A DNA stretch of 64,000 nt from Marispirochaeta sp963667435 (GCA_963667435.1 OY763414.1:3472001-3536000); one strand, 5' to 3'; positions 43,179 to 52,494 are shown, counted from the stretch's first letter. Notes: a model not told the origin generated them from the letters alone. Numbers and translations: made by a program.

Positions 43179-45226
43179 TGTTCACCAGCCCCATGAGTCA
43201 TTTGACGGCAGTAGTTCCGGGAAAGTCTGCGGATGCTGTTTCACGCAAGCTTCTCTCCCTCGGGATGCTTGATTTTGTGCGCATGGAGGACTTTGCTCCG
43301 GAAGAGATTTCACTGCTCTCTTCTTCCGGCGGTACTGTTCCTGACTCTGCAGGCAAGGCCTCTCTTTCCCGGCTGACGGAAGACCGGCTGCGGATTGAAA
43401 ATATCGCATTTTCCCTCAACGGCTTTTCGTTGAACTCAGTTCCTCTTTCGGTGGATACTGCACCCTCCCTTGATGTTGTGTCGCTGGAACAGAGTCTTGA
43501 TGATCTCGGCAGACAGTTGCAGGAGATACGAAACCGGCAGCAGGAGATCAACAGGGAAATTCTGAAGCTTGAAGAGTTCCGGGGATCTGTTTCCGGAGGC
43601 GATGCGGGACAAAGCGGTCTGGATCCTGCCCAGTTTTCGACGGGGAGCGGATTCCTTGCCTATCTTACCGGTTCGATTCCTGCGGACGTTCTTGAATCAG
43701 TCCGGTCCCGGCTGAAACGTTTTCCCTCCGTGGCAATTGAACTACCCAGGCAGGAGGATCGACTGCCTTTGCTGATAATGGTTCTCAAGCGGGATTTACG
43801 GGAAGCAGAGGCAGCTTTGTTTGACAGCGGATGGGTGGAAGGTAAACTTCCTGTGCAGGAAGGCCATCCGGGAAGAGAGGCTCTGGCCAGCCTGGAGGGT
43901 AAAATCAGGGAACTGAAAACCGGACTGTCGGATACTGCTGCAGAGTATACCCGCTGTATTGAAGATAAACGTGAATGGCTAACACAAAGCTGGACTGCGC
44001 TGCTGGTGCACGAGCGGCTGCAGAAAATTTCCCTGTTCTACACCAGAACCCGCCGGACGGTGCTGTTCAGCGGCTGGATACCCCGGGCAAAATGCCGGGA
44101 ACTTGAGGATGCTCTCCGGGAGGTGGTACAGAAGAGTCTCTGGCTTGAGTGGCATTCTCCTCAGGAGGTCAACGCCGGGACTGATGGACGAGTCAAGGTT
44201 CCCGTGGAACTGGATAATCCCGGTTTTCTGAAACCCTTTGAAATGCTTGTGGAGAACTACTCCGTTCCGGCTTACGGAACCGTGGATCCGACAGCTTTTG
44301 TGGCGGTTGCCTTTCTCTGCATGTTCGGACTTATGTTCGGCGATGCCGGCCAGGGGCTGGTTCTTATTCTCGCCGGTCTTCTTGCTCCAAGGGTTATGAA
44401 AAACGCATCTTCCGGGATGCGGCGTCTGTTTACGCTGATTACCTACTGCGGAACAGCTGCGGTAGTCTCAGGTCTTCTTTTCGGTTCCTTTTTCGGTTAT
44501 CCCCTGCTGCCGCCGCTCTGGTTTAATTATCATGCCCTGGTAAACGGACACGCCAGTGGCAGTCCGGCAATTCGTTCTGTCTACGATATTCTGCTGATCA
44601 CCATCTACTTCGGCATCAGTATTATTGCCCTGGGGCTGTTTATCAACTGGATAAACCTGCTCAAGCAGGGAGACTGGTTTTCTCTTGTTTTTGAGAAAGG
44701 CGGATTCCTGGGAGGATGGATCTATGGTTGGGGAATCTATACCGCATTTTTCTTTGCAGGAACCGGTTACCGCTCCCTGCCTCCAGGATGGCAGTTGATT
44801 GTCGGCTTTCTGCTGCCTGCACTGGTATTGTTTTTCAAACACCCTGTATCCTCAGCACATCACGGGAATACACATATTGGTCCGGGTATGATTATGACCT
44901 TCCTGATGGAATGGGTTGTAGAGCTTCTTGAAATTTTCTCGGGATACCTGGCCAATACTCTTTCATTCATGCGGGTAGCCGGTCTGGGGATTGCTCATGT
45001 AAGTCTTATGACTGCCTTTGATCAGATTGCCGCAATGACCACCTCCGATGGGGGTGTTGGTCCATGGTCGGTCCTTATTCTGATTCTCGGAAATGTCCTG
45101 GTGATTCTGCTGGAAGGGCTGTCGGCGGGGATTCAGTCTTTAAGGCTTAACTATTATGAATTCTTTTCAAAGTATTTTTCCGGATCGGGGAAGGCCTATG
45201 CTCCGATTTCGTTGCGTAATAATTAA
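43175..45226 (+). CDS. atpI: V-type ATPase membrane subunit I
   Basis: 683 residues. The soluble N-terminal half (about 1-365) has coiled coils. The C-terminal membrane half has about seven TM helices, starting PTAFVAVAFLCMFGLMFGDAGQGLVLIL and including the conserved LSFMRVAGLGIAHVSLM segment with the essential Arg of the ion path. It forms the static half-channel next to the K ring. Length is typical. ATGA overlap with subunit C; K follows after 28 bases. Confidence 0.93.
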   Translation: MMFTSPMSHLTAVVPGKSADAVSRKLLSLGMLDFVRMEDFAPEEISLLSSSGGTVPDSAGKASLSRLTEDRLRIENIAFSLNGFSLNSVPLSVDTAPSLDVVSLEQSLDDLGRQLQEIRNRQQEINREILKLEEFRGSVSGGDAGQSGLDPAQFSTGSGFLAYLTGSIPADVLESVRSRLKRFPSVAIELPRQEDRLPLLIMVLKRDLREAEAALFDSGWVEGKLPVQEGHPGREALASLEGKIRELKTGLSDTAAEYTRCIEDKREWLTQSWTALLVHERLQKISLFYTRTRRTVLFSGWIPRAKCRELEDALREVVQKSLWLEWHSPQEVNAGTDGRVKVPVELDNPGFLKPFEMLVENYSVPAYGTVDPTAFVAVAFLCMFGLMFGDAGQGLVLILAGLLAPRVMKNASSGMRRLFTLITYCGTAAVVSGLLFGSFFGYPLLPPLWFNYHALVNGHASGSPAIRSVYDILLITIYFGISIIALGLFINWINLLKQGDWFSLVFEKGGFLGGWIYGWGIYTAFFFAGTGYRSLPPGWQLIVGFLLPALVLFFKHPVSSAHHGNTHIGPGMIMTFLMEWVVELLEIFSGYLANTLSFMRVAGLGIAHVSLMTAFDQIAAMTTSDGGVGPWSVLILILGNVLVILLEGLSAGIQSLRLNYYEFFSKYFSGSGKAYAPISLRNN

Positions 45227-45254
45227 CACAGGCAAAATAAGAAAGGAGCGTTCA

Positions 45255-45617
45255 ATGGATGTTCGAAAACGGTTTAAACGGCAGGTTTCTGTTCGGTTGG
45301 TTGTAATGATTCTGGTAATGGCAATTATCAGTCTTTTCTCGACAGCGGGATTATTCGCCGCCGGCAGCAGCGGGGCACAGGCAGCTGCTGCGGTTGATCC
45401 CGGTGTACAGCAGTTCGGCTTGCTTGCAGCGGCTCTGGCCTTTGGTCTCGGAGCCATCGGTGCAGGTATTGCCATTAGCCATGTAGGTGCGGCAGCCATG
45501 GGTGCCATAGGTGAAAAACCGGAAATCGCAGGTCAGGCTCTTATATTTATTGCCCTGGCTGAAGGGCTCGTGGTGTTCGGATTTATTACTGCCCTGATGA
45601 TTCTGGGTAAGGTCTGA
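45255..45617 (+). CDS. atpK: V-type ATPase rotor subunit K
   Basis: 120 residues from the ATG at 45255 (AAAGGAGCG upstream). The hairpin is QFGLLAAALAFGLGAIGAGIAISHVGAAAMGAIGEKPE and ALIFIALAEGLVVFGFITALMIL, with the ion-binding Glu in ALAEG. It is a single hairpin, in contrast to the double-hairpin K of enterococci. The first about 45 residues form an extra basic, hydrophobic leader (VVMILVMAIISLFSTAGLFAA) that looks like a cleavable or insertion signal. Confidence 0.92.
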   Translation: MDVRKRFKRQVSVRLVVMILVMAIISLFSTAGLFAAGSSGAQAAAAVDPGVQQFGLLAAALAFGLGAIGAGIAISHVGAAAMGAIGEKPEIAGQALIFIALAEGLVVFGFITALMILGKV

Positions 45618-45636
45618 GAAAAAAGTCCGGTACGGC

Positions 45637-45945
45637 ATGACCTATTTTCTTATCGGTGATGAAGATGCAGTCCTCGGCTTTGCCATGGTCGGTGTTTCCG
45701 GTCGGGTGGTAACCAATACAGAAGAGGCTGAATCCGCTTTCAGGGAATCCATCGAAGGCGGTGAGGCGGGAATCATCATAATTACCGAAACTGCAGCGGA
45801 TTTCATCAGACCGCTGATTGACAACTATATGTTCACCTCGGATTTTCCTTTGATTGTGGAGATACCCGGGCCCGGGGGAAGGGATCCTTCCCGTCCTTCT
45901 TTGCGAGAACTGGTGAACAGGGCTATAGGAATAAATCTTTCCTGA
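45637..45945 (+). CDS. atpF: V-type ATPase subunit F
   Basis: 102 residues, the central-stalk F protein: TYFLIGDEDAVLGFAMVGV, IIIITETAADFIRPLID, FPLIVEIPGPGG. Length and fold pattern are typical of AhaF/NtpG. It is positioned between K and E, 19 bases after the K stop. Confidence 0.92.
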   Translation: MTYFLIGDEDAVLGFAMVGVSGRVVTNTEEAESAFRESIEGGEAGIIIITETAADFIRPLIDNYMFTSDFPLIVEIPGPGGRDPSRPSLRELVNRAIGINLS

Positions 45946-45964
45946 TGAGAACGGGGATAATTGA

Positions 45965-46630
45965 ATGGGGATAGAGGGGACTATGACATTTTCCGGCAGC
46001 GGTGAAGAAGCAGTAATTCAGGGAATTTTTTCCGAAGCCCGTGAAGAGGCGGCAAAAATACGCCGTGAAGCAGAGGAAAAGGCGGAGAAAGAAATGTCTG
46101 AGGCCCGGTCCCAGTGTGACCGTATCAGGAAACAGGCCGAAGAGCGGGCAGCGGATCTCCGGGAGTCTATCCTGGTCGCGGAAAGATCTGCAGTTGAGGC
46201 TGAGCTGCGGCGTCAGGCTCTGTCGGAGCAGGAGAAAATATACAGCGAATTTTTTATTCGTCTCAGAAATCAGCTTTCCACCCGGATGCAGGCAGATTCC
46301 TACCTGGAAACACTCCGGGAGTGGATTGTAGAGGGAGCGGAAGGACTCGGATGCGGTAGTGTGGAGCTTGTGGTAAGCAGAAAGGAGCGGCATCTGATCG
46401 ATGATGATCTTCTGCGGCAGTGCGAAAAAGAGCTGCTGGATCAAACGGGAGAATCTGTCCGGCTTGGAATTGCTCCGGAAGACGGAGAAGGGCAGGGTGT
46501 TTTTCTTCGCGATGACTCCGGCAGACTTGCCTACGATAACCGGGTGGATGCGCGGATTCGCAGGGCCCGCCGGGATCTTGTCCGCATTGTGGCTGAGGCG
46601 CTGGAAAATGCAAAGAAGGTTCAGGAATGA
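45965..46630 (+). CDS. atpE: V-type ATPase peripheral stalk subunit E
   Basis: 221 residues. An N-terminal coiled coil (EAREEAAKIRREAEEKAEKE and onward) is followed by the globular C-terminal domain (GVFLRDDSGRLAYDNRVDARIRRARRDLVRIVAEAL), as in AtpE/NtpE. ATG at 45965 or at 45983 (MTFSGSG) is possible. The end overlaps the subunit A start by four bases. Confidence 0.92.
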   Translation: MGIEGTMTFSGSGEEAVIQGIFSEAREEAAKIRREAEEKAEKEMSEARSQCDRIRKQAEERAADLRESILVAERSAVEAELRRQALSEQEKIYSEFFIRLRNQLSTRMQADSYLETLREWIVEGAEGLGCGSVELVVSRKERHLIDDDLLRQCEKELLDQTGESVRLGIAPEDGEGQGVFLRDDSGRLAYDNRVDARIRRARRDLVRIVAEALENAKKVQE

Positions 46631-48408
46631 GTGAGACACAAAGAGAACGAATTATCGGGAAAGTGCGCCGGGTTAATGGTCCTGTTGTTGAAGCCGATGG
46701 GGTAACGGATGCCGGTATGCTCGAGATGGTTGAGGTTGGCGAGGTGCGTATAATCGGCGAAGTCTCAAAGCTTAACGGCGACCGTGCAGTTATCCAGGTG
46801 TATGAGGACACCACCGGTATTCGCCCGGGAGAGAATATTTACGGCTCCGGTATGCCCCTGAGTGTGGAACTCGGACCTGGGCTGCTGGGTACTATTTATG
46901 ATGGTATTCAGCGTCCTCTGGAAGAGATTTTCCGGATTTCCCGGGAGTATATAAGCAGGGGAATCAGTATTCCTTCCCTGAATCGTGAAAAAAGCTGGGG
47001 ATTTACACCGGTGCTGAAAGCAGGGGATCAGGTTTCTCCCGGTATGGTTATCGGGACTGTCCAGGAGACGGAGCAGGTTGAACACCGCATTCTGTCTCCT
47101 CCGGGCTGTTCCGGTACTGTTATGGAGGCCGCAGTCGCCGGTGAGTATACAGTCGACGAGACAGTGCTGAAGGTTGAAAGTGATAAGGGCCTGCAGGAAA
47201 TCTCCATGGTGCAGCGATGGCCCATCCGGGTCCCCAGGCCTGCCAGGGGACGGCTGCCCCTGGATATTCCCCTGATTACCGGTCAGCGGGTAATCGATAC
47301 CCTGTTCCCCCTGGCAAAAGGGGGGACCGTTGCAATTCCCGGCGGGTTCGGCACAGGAAAAACCATGACTCAGCATGCCGTGGCCAAATGGTGTGATGCT
47401 GATATTATTGTCTATATCGGTTGCGGTGAACGCGGCAACGAGATGACCGATGTTCTTACGGAGTTTCCCAAGCTGATTGATCCCCGCAGTGGATTAAGCC
47501 TGATGAATCGTACCATTCTTATTGCTAATACCTCTAACATGCCGGTTTCCGCCCGGGAGGCGAGTATCTATACCGGTGTTACCCTGGCGGAATATTTCCG
47601 TGACCAAGGCTACCATGTGGCGATTATGGCTGATTCCACCTCCCGCTGGGCGGAAGCTCTGCGGGAACTCTCGGGGCGTATGGAGGAGATGCCTGCGGAG
47701 GAGGGGTTTCCTGCCTATCTTCCCACCCGTATTGCGGAGTTCTATGAACGGGCGGGGTATATGGAGACTTTGGGAGGTTCGGAAGGATCGGTTTCCATAA
47801 TCGGGGCGGTATCGCCTCCCGGAGGAGACTTTTCTGAACCGGTAACCCAGCACACCCGCCGCTTTGTGCGTTGTTTCTGGGGGCTGGACCGGCAGCTGGC
47901 CAATGCCCGGCATTATCCGGCTATTTCCTGGCTGGAAAGTTACAGTGAATATCTGGATGATGTTATTCCTTGGTGGGAAGAGCGGGTTGGTGCCGGCTGG
48001 AAAGATGATCGGAGGGAGATGCTGGACCTGCTGCAGAGGGAGGTTCGTCTTCAGCAGGTGGTTAAGTTAGTTGGGCCGGATGCTCTTCCCGACAGTCAGC
48101 GTTTTATCATTGAGGTCTGTACGGTCTTCAAGAATGCCTTCCTGCAGCAGAATGCCTTTGATGATATCGACCGCTACTCCACAGTGGAGAAGCAGCAGAA
48201 AATGCTGGCCCTTATTCTTCTCTACTGGAGGCGGGGAAACGAGTCTATCCGCAGGGGAGTGACCCTCCTTAAGCTTCGAAGAATGAAAGTTCTGCAGGAT
48301 ATTATCAAGATGAAGTTTTCTGTTTCCAATGAAGATCTTGATGCAATAGATAAACTTGCCGCCCGGCTCGAGCGGTCCATTGATAAACTGGAGGCTGTAT
48401 ATGTCTGA
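46627..48408 (+). CDS. atpA: V-type ATPase catalytic subunit A
   Basis: 593 residues. P-loop GGFGTGKTMTQH (about residues 240-251), the family-specific nonhomologous region before it, IGCGERGNEMTDVLTEFP with the catalytic Glu, and MADSTSRWAEALRE. All are typical of the A/V-type A subunit, which hydrolyses or makes ATP. Length is as expected. The ATG at 46627 overlaps subunit E. It works with B as the hexamer head. Confidence 0.97.
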   Translation: MSETQRERIIGKVRRVNGPVVEADGVTDAGMLEMVEVGEVRIIGEVSKLNGDRAVIQVYEDTTGIRPGENIYGSGMPLSVELGPGLLGTIYDGIQRPLEEIFRISREYISRGISIPSLNREKSWGFTPVLKAGDQVSPGMVIGTVQETEQVEHRILSPPGCSGTVMEAAVAGEYTVDETVLKVESDKGLQEISMVQRWPIRVPRPARGRLPLDIPLITGQRVIDTLFPLAKGGTVAIPGGFGTGKTMTQHAVAKWCDADIIVYIGCGERGNEMTDVLTEFPKLIDPRSGLSLMNRTILIANTSNMPVSAREASIYTGVTLAEYFRDQGYHVAIMADSTSRWAEALRELSGRMEEMPAEEGFPAYLPTRIAEFYERAGYMETLGGSEGSVSIIGAVSPPGGDFSEPVTQHTRRFVRCFWGLDRQLANARHYPAISWLESYSEYLDDVIPWWEERVGAGWKDDRREMLDLLQREVRLQQVVKLVGPDALPDSQRFIIEVCTVFKNAFLQQNAFDDIDRYSTVEKQQKMLALILLYWRRGNESIRRGVTLLKLRRMKVLQDIIKMKFSVSNEDLDAIDKLAARLERSIDKLEAVYV

Positions 48409-49816
48409 TGCAGCGGCAACTGATCTTCGTTCGGGACGGGAGTATATTGGAATCGATCAGATTGACGGTCCCCTGGTCTTTGTCCGCAACACCCATCCTG
48501 TAGGCTACCGGGAACTGGTGGAATGTGTGGACACATCAGGGAATATACGTATGGGGATGGTGTTGGATACTTCCCGCGATACGGTGGTGGTTCAGGTCTT
48601 TTCCGGTACGGCGTCCATGAATCTCCCCTCCACGAGGGTCCGCTTTCTCGGGGAACCCCACAAGTTAGAGGTGAGCAGGGGGATGTTAGGGCGGGTTTTC
48701 AATGGTCTCGGCGAACCTGCAGACGGCGGACCGGCTCCGGCTGGGGATGCCCTGGAGGATGTGAACGGCAGACCCATCAATCCTACCGCCCGGGAATATC
48801 CCCGGGATTTCATCCAGACCGGGATTTCCGCCATCGACGGGATGAATACTCTTATCCGGGGGCAGAAGCTGCCCATATTCTCCGGTAACGGTCTTCCCCA
48901 TAACGAACTGGCGGCTCAGATTGCCCGGCAGGCGAAGATAAAGGGCAGCAAAACGGATTTCGCTGTAGTATTTGCCGCCATGGGGGTAAAACACGATGTT
49001 GCCCGCTACTTTATCTCTTCCTTTGAGAAATCCGGTGCTCTGGAAAACGTTGCCCTGTTTCTTTCCCTGGCGGATGATCCATCCATTGAACGGCTGATAA
49101 CGCCCAGAAGTGCCCTTACCCTGGCAGAGCATCTTGCATTCAGGGAGGATATGCATGTTCTGGTAATCATGACGGACATGTCCAACTACTGCGAATCGCT
49201 TCGGGAGATTTCTACCCTGAGGGGTGAAATTCCTTCCAGAAAAGGTTACCCCGGATATCTCTATTCGGACCTTGCGGAAATATATGAGCGGTCCGGTATG
49301 CTGAAAGGTTTTAAGGGCTCCATTACCCAGCTGCCGATCCTGACCATGCCCAACGACGATATCTCTCATCCTATACCGGACCTTTCCGGATACATAACGG
49401 AAGGCCAGATTGTATTTGAACGGGAGATGTACAGCCGGGGTATCTATCCTCCGGTTGCCGGGCTGCCTTCTCTGTCCCGGCTTATGAAGGACGGAATCGG
49501 CGAAGGCATGACCCGGCCGGACCATCCTCACCTGGCCAGTCAGCTCTTTGCTGCCTACAGCTATGTGAAGGATGTGCGTAATCTTGCTTCGGTAATAGGT
49601 GAGGAAGAGCTGACGCCTCTGGACCGTCAGTATCTTGAATTCGGTGAGGAGTTTGAGCGCCGTTTTGTCTCCCAGGGAGCCGATGAGGATCGTACCATTG
49701 AAAAGACTCTGGATCTCGGCTGGGAGGTGTTAAGCAAGCTCCCACCGGAGGAACTCCACCGGGTAACCGAGGAGGAGATCGATGAATATTACGGCCGTAT
49801 TGCCGACCGGAGTTAG
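48401..49816 (+). CDS. atpB: V-type ATPase subunit B
   Basis: 471 residues from the ATG at 48401, overlapping the A stop by eight bases. It lacks a P-loop, as usual for B (IFSGNGLPHNELAAQIARQA at that position). Other blocks: AAMGVKHDVARYFISSFEKSG, MTDMSNYCESLREIS and RKGYPGYLYSDLAEIYERSG. It is the non-catalytic head subunit. Confidence 0.97.
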   Translation: MSDAAATDLRSGREYIGIDQIDGPLVFVRNTHPVGYRELVECVDTSGNIRMGMVLDTSRDTVVVQVFSGTASMNLPSTRVRFLGEPHKLEVSRGMLGRVFNGLGEPADGGPAPAGDALEDVNGRPINPTAREYPRDFIQTGISAIDGMNTLIRGQKLPIFSGNGLPHNELAAQIARQAKIKGSKTDFAVVFAAMGVKHDVARYFISSFEKSGALENVALFLSLADDPSIERLITPRSALTLAEHLAFREDMHVLVIMTDMSNYCESLREISTLRGEIPSRKGYPGYLYSDLAEIYERSGMLKGFKGSITQLPILTMPNDDISHPIPDLSGYITEGQIVFEREMYSRGIYPPVAGLPSLSRLMKDGIGEGMTRPDHPHLASQLFAAYSYVKDVRNLASVIGEEELTPLDRQYLEFGEEFERRFVSQGADEDRTIEKTLDLGWEVLSKLPPEELHRVTEEEIDEYYGRIADRS

Positions 49817-49819
49817 ATT

Positions 49820-50461
49820 GTGCCGGATAGAAACATAGCTCCCACAAAGACGAATCTCCTGAAACTCAAGAATGAACTGGAGTTCGCCAGGCTGGGATAT
49901 GATCTTCTGGATCAGAAGCGTAACATTCTAATCAATGAGCTTCTCAATCTGGTGGACCAGACTATTGATTATCAGGAAAAGGTTGATTCCGCCCTGGAAG
50001 AAGCCTATTCCAGTTACCGTTCCGCTGCTCTTGCAATGGGAAAGCGCAGGACTGTATCTATTGCGAGTGCGGTTAATATCCAATCTTCCATAAAAATCGG
50101 TTCCCGCAGGATTATGGGAGTGTCTCTCCCTCAGGTAGAGACAGACTATTCGGAGCATCCTCCCTATTTCTCCCCCATGGAGACAAGTTTCTGGGTGGAT
50201 ATCAGCATAAATCGTTTCAAATCAGCCCTGGAATTAATGGGGCGCCTTGCAGAGCTGAAGGTTTCCATAATGCGGCTGGCAAATGAGGTAAAGAAAACAA
50301 TCCGTAAGGTAAATGCCCTTGAGAAAATAGCAATTCCCGATATGCAGGAGTCGGTTGAGTTTATTCGTAACCGGCTGGAGGAGAATGAGAGAGATATGAT
50401 TATTCTCATGAAGATGGTGAAAAACCGTCTGGAACGCAAAAAAGGAAGTGGCAATGACTGA
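49820..50461 (+). CDS. atpD: V-type ATPase central stalk subunit D
   Basis: 213 residues from the GTG at 49820, three bases after the B stop. The opening APTKTNLLKLKNELEFARLGYDLLDQKRN and the closing RKVNALEKIAIPDMQESVEFIRNRLEENERD are the paired coiled-coil ends of subunit D, the rotor shaft. The end overlaps the UspA-like gene by eight bases. This completes a nine-subunit set, H/G-C-I-K-F-E-A-B-D. Confidence 0.95.
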   Translation: MPDRNIAPTKTNLLKLKNELEFARLGYDLLDQKRNILINELLNLVDQTIDYQEKVDSALEEAYSSYRSAALAMGKRRTVSIASAVNIQSSIKIGSRRIMGVSLPQVETDYSEHPPYFSPMETSFWVDISINRFKSALELMGRLAELKVSIMRLANEVKKTIRKVNALEKIAIPDMQESVEFIRNRLEENERDMIILMKMVKNRLERKKGSGND

Positions 50462-50939
50462 ACTGATCTCACGTATTTTGGTGTATCTCGACGGCACCGA
50501 GGAATCGGTAACCGCTGCAGAGTATGGTGTCTGTCTTGCAAAGGAGACCGGTGCATCACTTACAGCACTTTACGTTGTTAATACGCGGGCGCTGCAGGAC
50601 CTTGTCCGGGCGCGAATTTTTCTTGAGTATGAACAGCAGGAGTACGCCCGGGATCTGGAGGAAGATGCTCATCGTTACCTTGATCATGCCGCGGAGCTTG
50701 CATCTGCGAAAGGGGTTCCCCTGGAGCGGCGCAAAGCGGAAGGAACTGTCCTGACGGAAATAAAAGGGGCAGTGAAAGAACTGGAGATTGATACTCTGGT
50801 TGTGGGGGCCTTATCACGTATACAGAGCCGGCGGGACGAATTGCATAATGAAATGGAACGGGCTATTAGAAGTGTCGACTGCAGTGTAATTATCGCCAGG
50901 GATGAAGAGCGCATCTGGGCGCTTTATGATAAGCTTTAG
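50454..50939 (+). CDS. universal stress protein (UspA-like)
   Basis: 161 residues from the ATG at 50454 (AGGAAG upstream). UspA fold pattern: ISRILVYLDGTEESVTAAEYGVCLAKETGASLTALYVVN, later IDTLVVGALSRIQSRRDEL and VDCSVIIARD. The ATP-binding GxxGxGxxxxxxGS motif is not present, so it probably does not bind ATP in the usual way. It overlaps subunit D, which ties it to the ATPase operon; a role in sensing energy state is only a guess. Confidence 0.87.
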   Translation: MTELISRILVYLDGTEESVTAAEYGVCLAKETGASLTALYVVNTRALQDLVRARIFLEYEQQEYARDLEEDAHRYLDHAAELASAKGVPLERRKAEGTVLTEIKGAVKELEIDTLVVGALSRIQSRRDELHNEMERAIRSVDCSVIIARDEERIWALYDKL

Positions 50940-50962
50940 GTATCGGGAAGAAGGAAGGATAT

Positions 50963-51409
50963 ATGGCCATAGCAGACATGCTGCGAATTGAAATAATTAA
51001 AGCGCCCCTTGAGAGTACGGAGAAGAATGACATTATCCGTGAGCTTCTCTCTCTTCTGCATAATGACGGTCTTATTAGTGATGCCGATGCCGCCTTCGCT
51101 GCTGTACGTAAAAGAGAGGACATGGGCAGTACCGGTCTTGGTGAGGGGATTGCTGTCCCCCACGCGAAGACGAATCTGGTATCAAAACTGACCCTGGCTC
51201 TTGGTGTTTCCCCTGACGGCGTGGACTTTGAGTCACTGGACGGGCAGCCGACAAAAGTCTTTTTTCTGCTGTTAGCTCCGCCTGATCAGCCGGGACCTCA
51301 TGTAGAAGCTCTTACGGAGGTCGCCAAAATCTCCCAGTCCTCCTCCTTCATGCGGCTGTTATGCGCCGCCCGTACACCGCAAGAGGTTCTGGACCTGTTT
51401 CAGGAGTAG
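50963..51409 (+). CDS. PTS EIIA fructose/nitrogen-type protein, copy 2
   Basis: 148 residues, clearly paralogous to the protein at 39410-39859 along its full length: AIADMLRIEIIKAPLESTEKND, GSTGLGEGIAVPHAKTNLV (phosphoacceptor His about 66), FESLDGQPTKVFFLLLAPPDQPGPH. It is a single EIIA domain with no permease nearby. It is 23 bases after the UspA-like gene and so belongs to the ATPase operon's tail. The two copies probably share a regulatory role. Confidence 0.92.
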   Translation: MAIADMLRIEIIKAPLESTEKNDIIRELLSLLHNDGLISDADAAFAAVRKREDMGSTGLGEGIAVPHAKTNLVSKLTLALGVSPDGVDFESLDGQPTKVFFLLLAPPDQPGPHVEALTEVAKISQSSSFMRLLCAARTPQEVLDLFQE

Positions 51410-51420
51410 GCGGAGAAGGA

Positions 51421-51885
51421 TTAACCTTCCTTATCAGTTTTTTGTACCAGGAAAAATATGTCTGTTTTTAGCATGGCCGGCGGGGTAAGCCCGGGATTTG
51501 TGCGGAAAACCTCATAGCTGAGTCCGATTCTTTTGTAACCGTTCTCCTGGATGTACTCCTCCAGAAATTTATAGGCTGCAGGCATTGAGCTGTAGGGGCC
51601 TTTATGGCGTACTGCAGCGTAGGTTCCTGCGGGAATTTCACCCGGCTTCACCCTGGCTGTACCGCGCCCTTGAAAAAAGACAGGAATTCCTGCCTCCACG
51701 TCGATGGTTTCAGAATCCTCAGAATGATAAATTACAAATGGTTTCCCTGCCGGAAGGATAAGTCTTCTCCAGCTGTAGCGGCTCAATTCTCTGAATGACT
51801 CATGGAGAAACCGGGGTAGATCTTCTATGGAGCAGCGGGTTCGGACGGAGATGGTCTTCTTTGATTTATGATTGATAATCTGCAT
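51421..51885 (-). CDS. GyrI-like/AraC effector-binding domain protein
   Basis: 154 residues, a stand-alone GyrI-like domain: SVRTRCSIEDLPRFLHESFRELSRY, then PFVIYHS, VEAGIPVFFQGRG, IPAGTYAAVRHKGPYSSMPAAYKFLEEYIQENGYKR and YEVFRTNP. Such domains bind small amphipathic or cationic molecules; no DNA-binding part is attached. It is convergent with the EIIA gene (12 bases apart). Confidence 0.85.
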   Translation of the reverse strand: MQIINHKSKKTISVRTRCSIEDLPRFLHESFRELSRYSWRRLILPAGKPFVIYHSEDSETIDVEAGIPVFFQGRGTARVKPGEIPAGTYAAVRHKGPYSSMPAAYKFLEEYIQENGYKRIGLSYEVFRTNPGLTPPAMLKTDIFFLVQKTDKEG

Positions 51886-51912
51886 GTTTCTGCTTTTCCT
51901 GCCTGTTCTATA

Positions 51913-52494
51913 TTAGCGTCCGCTCTTCAGCCGTCGTCGTTCCTTTTTGCTCATGTACCGTACTTCAACCCCACCGAAGAAAATCAGTCCGGATATACGG
52001 ATTCTCGGTCCGTTACTGTTATATCCGGCGGTAGAATCTTCAATACCTCCGAAAATGGGTGTGCCGTTTACCTCTACAGAGGCATTGTCCGGAACGATAA
52101 TCTCAACTCCACCCATTACACAGAGGAGATTTATCCGTGTTTCACGAGTTCCAAGAGTACACTGGGAAAGATTCAGTTCGGTGCCGCCGAATATATTTGT
52201 TACCTTGAGATTTTCCGGTACATTCCAGCTGCCTTTTCGTTCTGTCCCTCCGAATATTGTAGTGAGAGATCCGCTCGCTGCACGGCTGACATTACCCGAC
52301 GAGTTTTCCTTCCCCGGAACGGGGATAAGAGTTGATTCCAGAGGAACCAGGGCCTGTCTTGAGGTGGCATTGATAGCGATGGAAAGGAGCTCTTCAAACT
52401 CCTCCTCGTTCAGTTCGCCATGGGCATAGTTGTACTGTAGTTTTTCCACCACCTGTTCGCGGTAACTGTTCAGTTCTTCCTGTGCATCCGGCAT
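51913..52494 (-). CDS. DUF1707-like plus LiaF-C-like cytoplasmic protein
   Basis: 193 residues without TM helices. The N-terminal helical region (about 5-50) has QYNYAHGELNEEEFEELLSIAINATSRQAL, like DUF1707/SHOCT short-helix domains. The rest is a beta-solenoid-like stretch with repeated glycine turns (IFGGTERKG, IFGGTELNL, VMGGVEIIV, IFGGIEDS, FFGGVEVRY), as in the LiaF/VraT C-terminal domain of cell-envelope stress proteins. The usual LiaF membrane anchor is missing. It ends in a basic tail (KKERRRLKSGR). Confidence 0.82.
   Translation of the reverse strand: MPDAQEELNSYREQVVEKLQYNYAHGELNEEEFEELLSIAINATSRQALVPLESTLIPVPGKENSSGNVSRAASGSLTTIFGGTERKGSWNVPENLKVTNIFGGTELNLSQCTLGTRETRINLLCVMGGVEIIVPDNASVEVNGTPIFGGIEDSTAGYNSNGPRIRISGLIFFGGVEVRYMSKKERRRLKSGR

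Noticed and set aside
48686..49531. Long minus-strand frame opposite atpB, and similar ones opposite atpA, atpE and jetC
   Set aside because: These are mirror frames of strongly conserved genes; the products are low in known motifs and have no ribosome sites.
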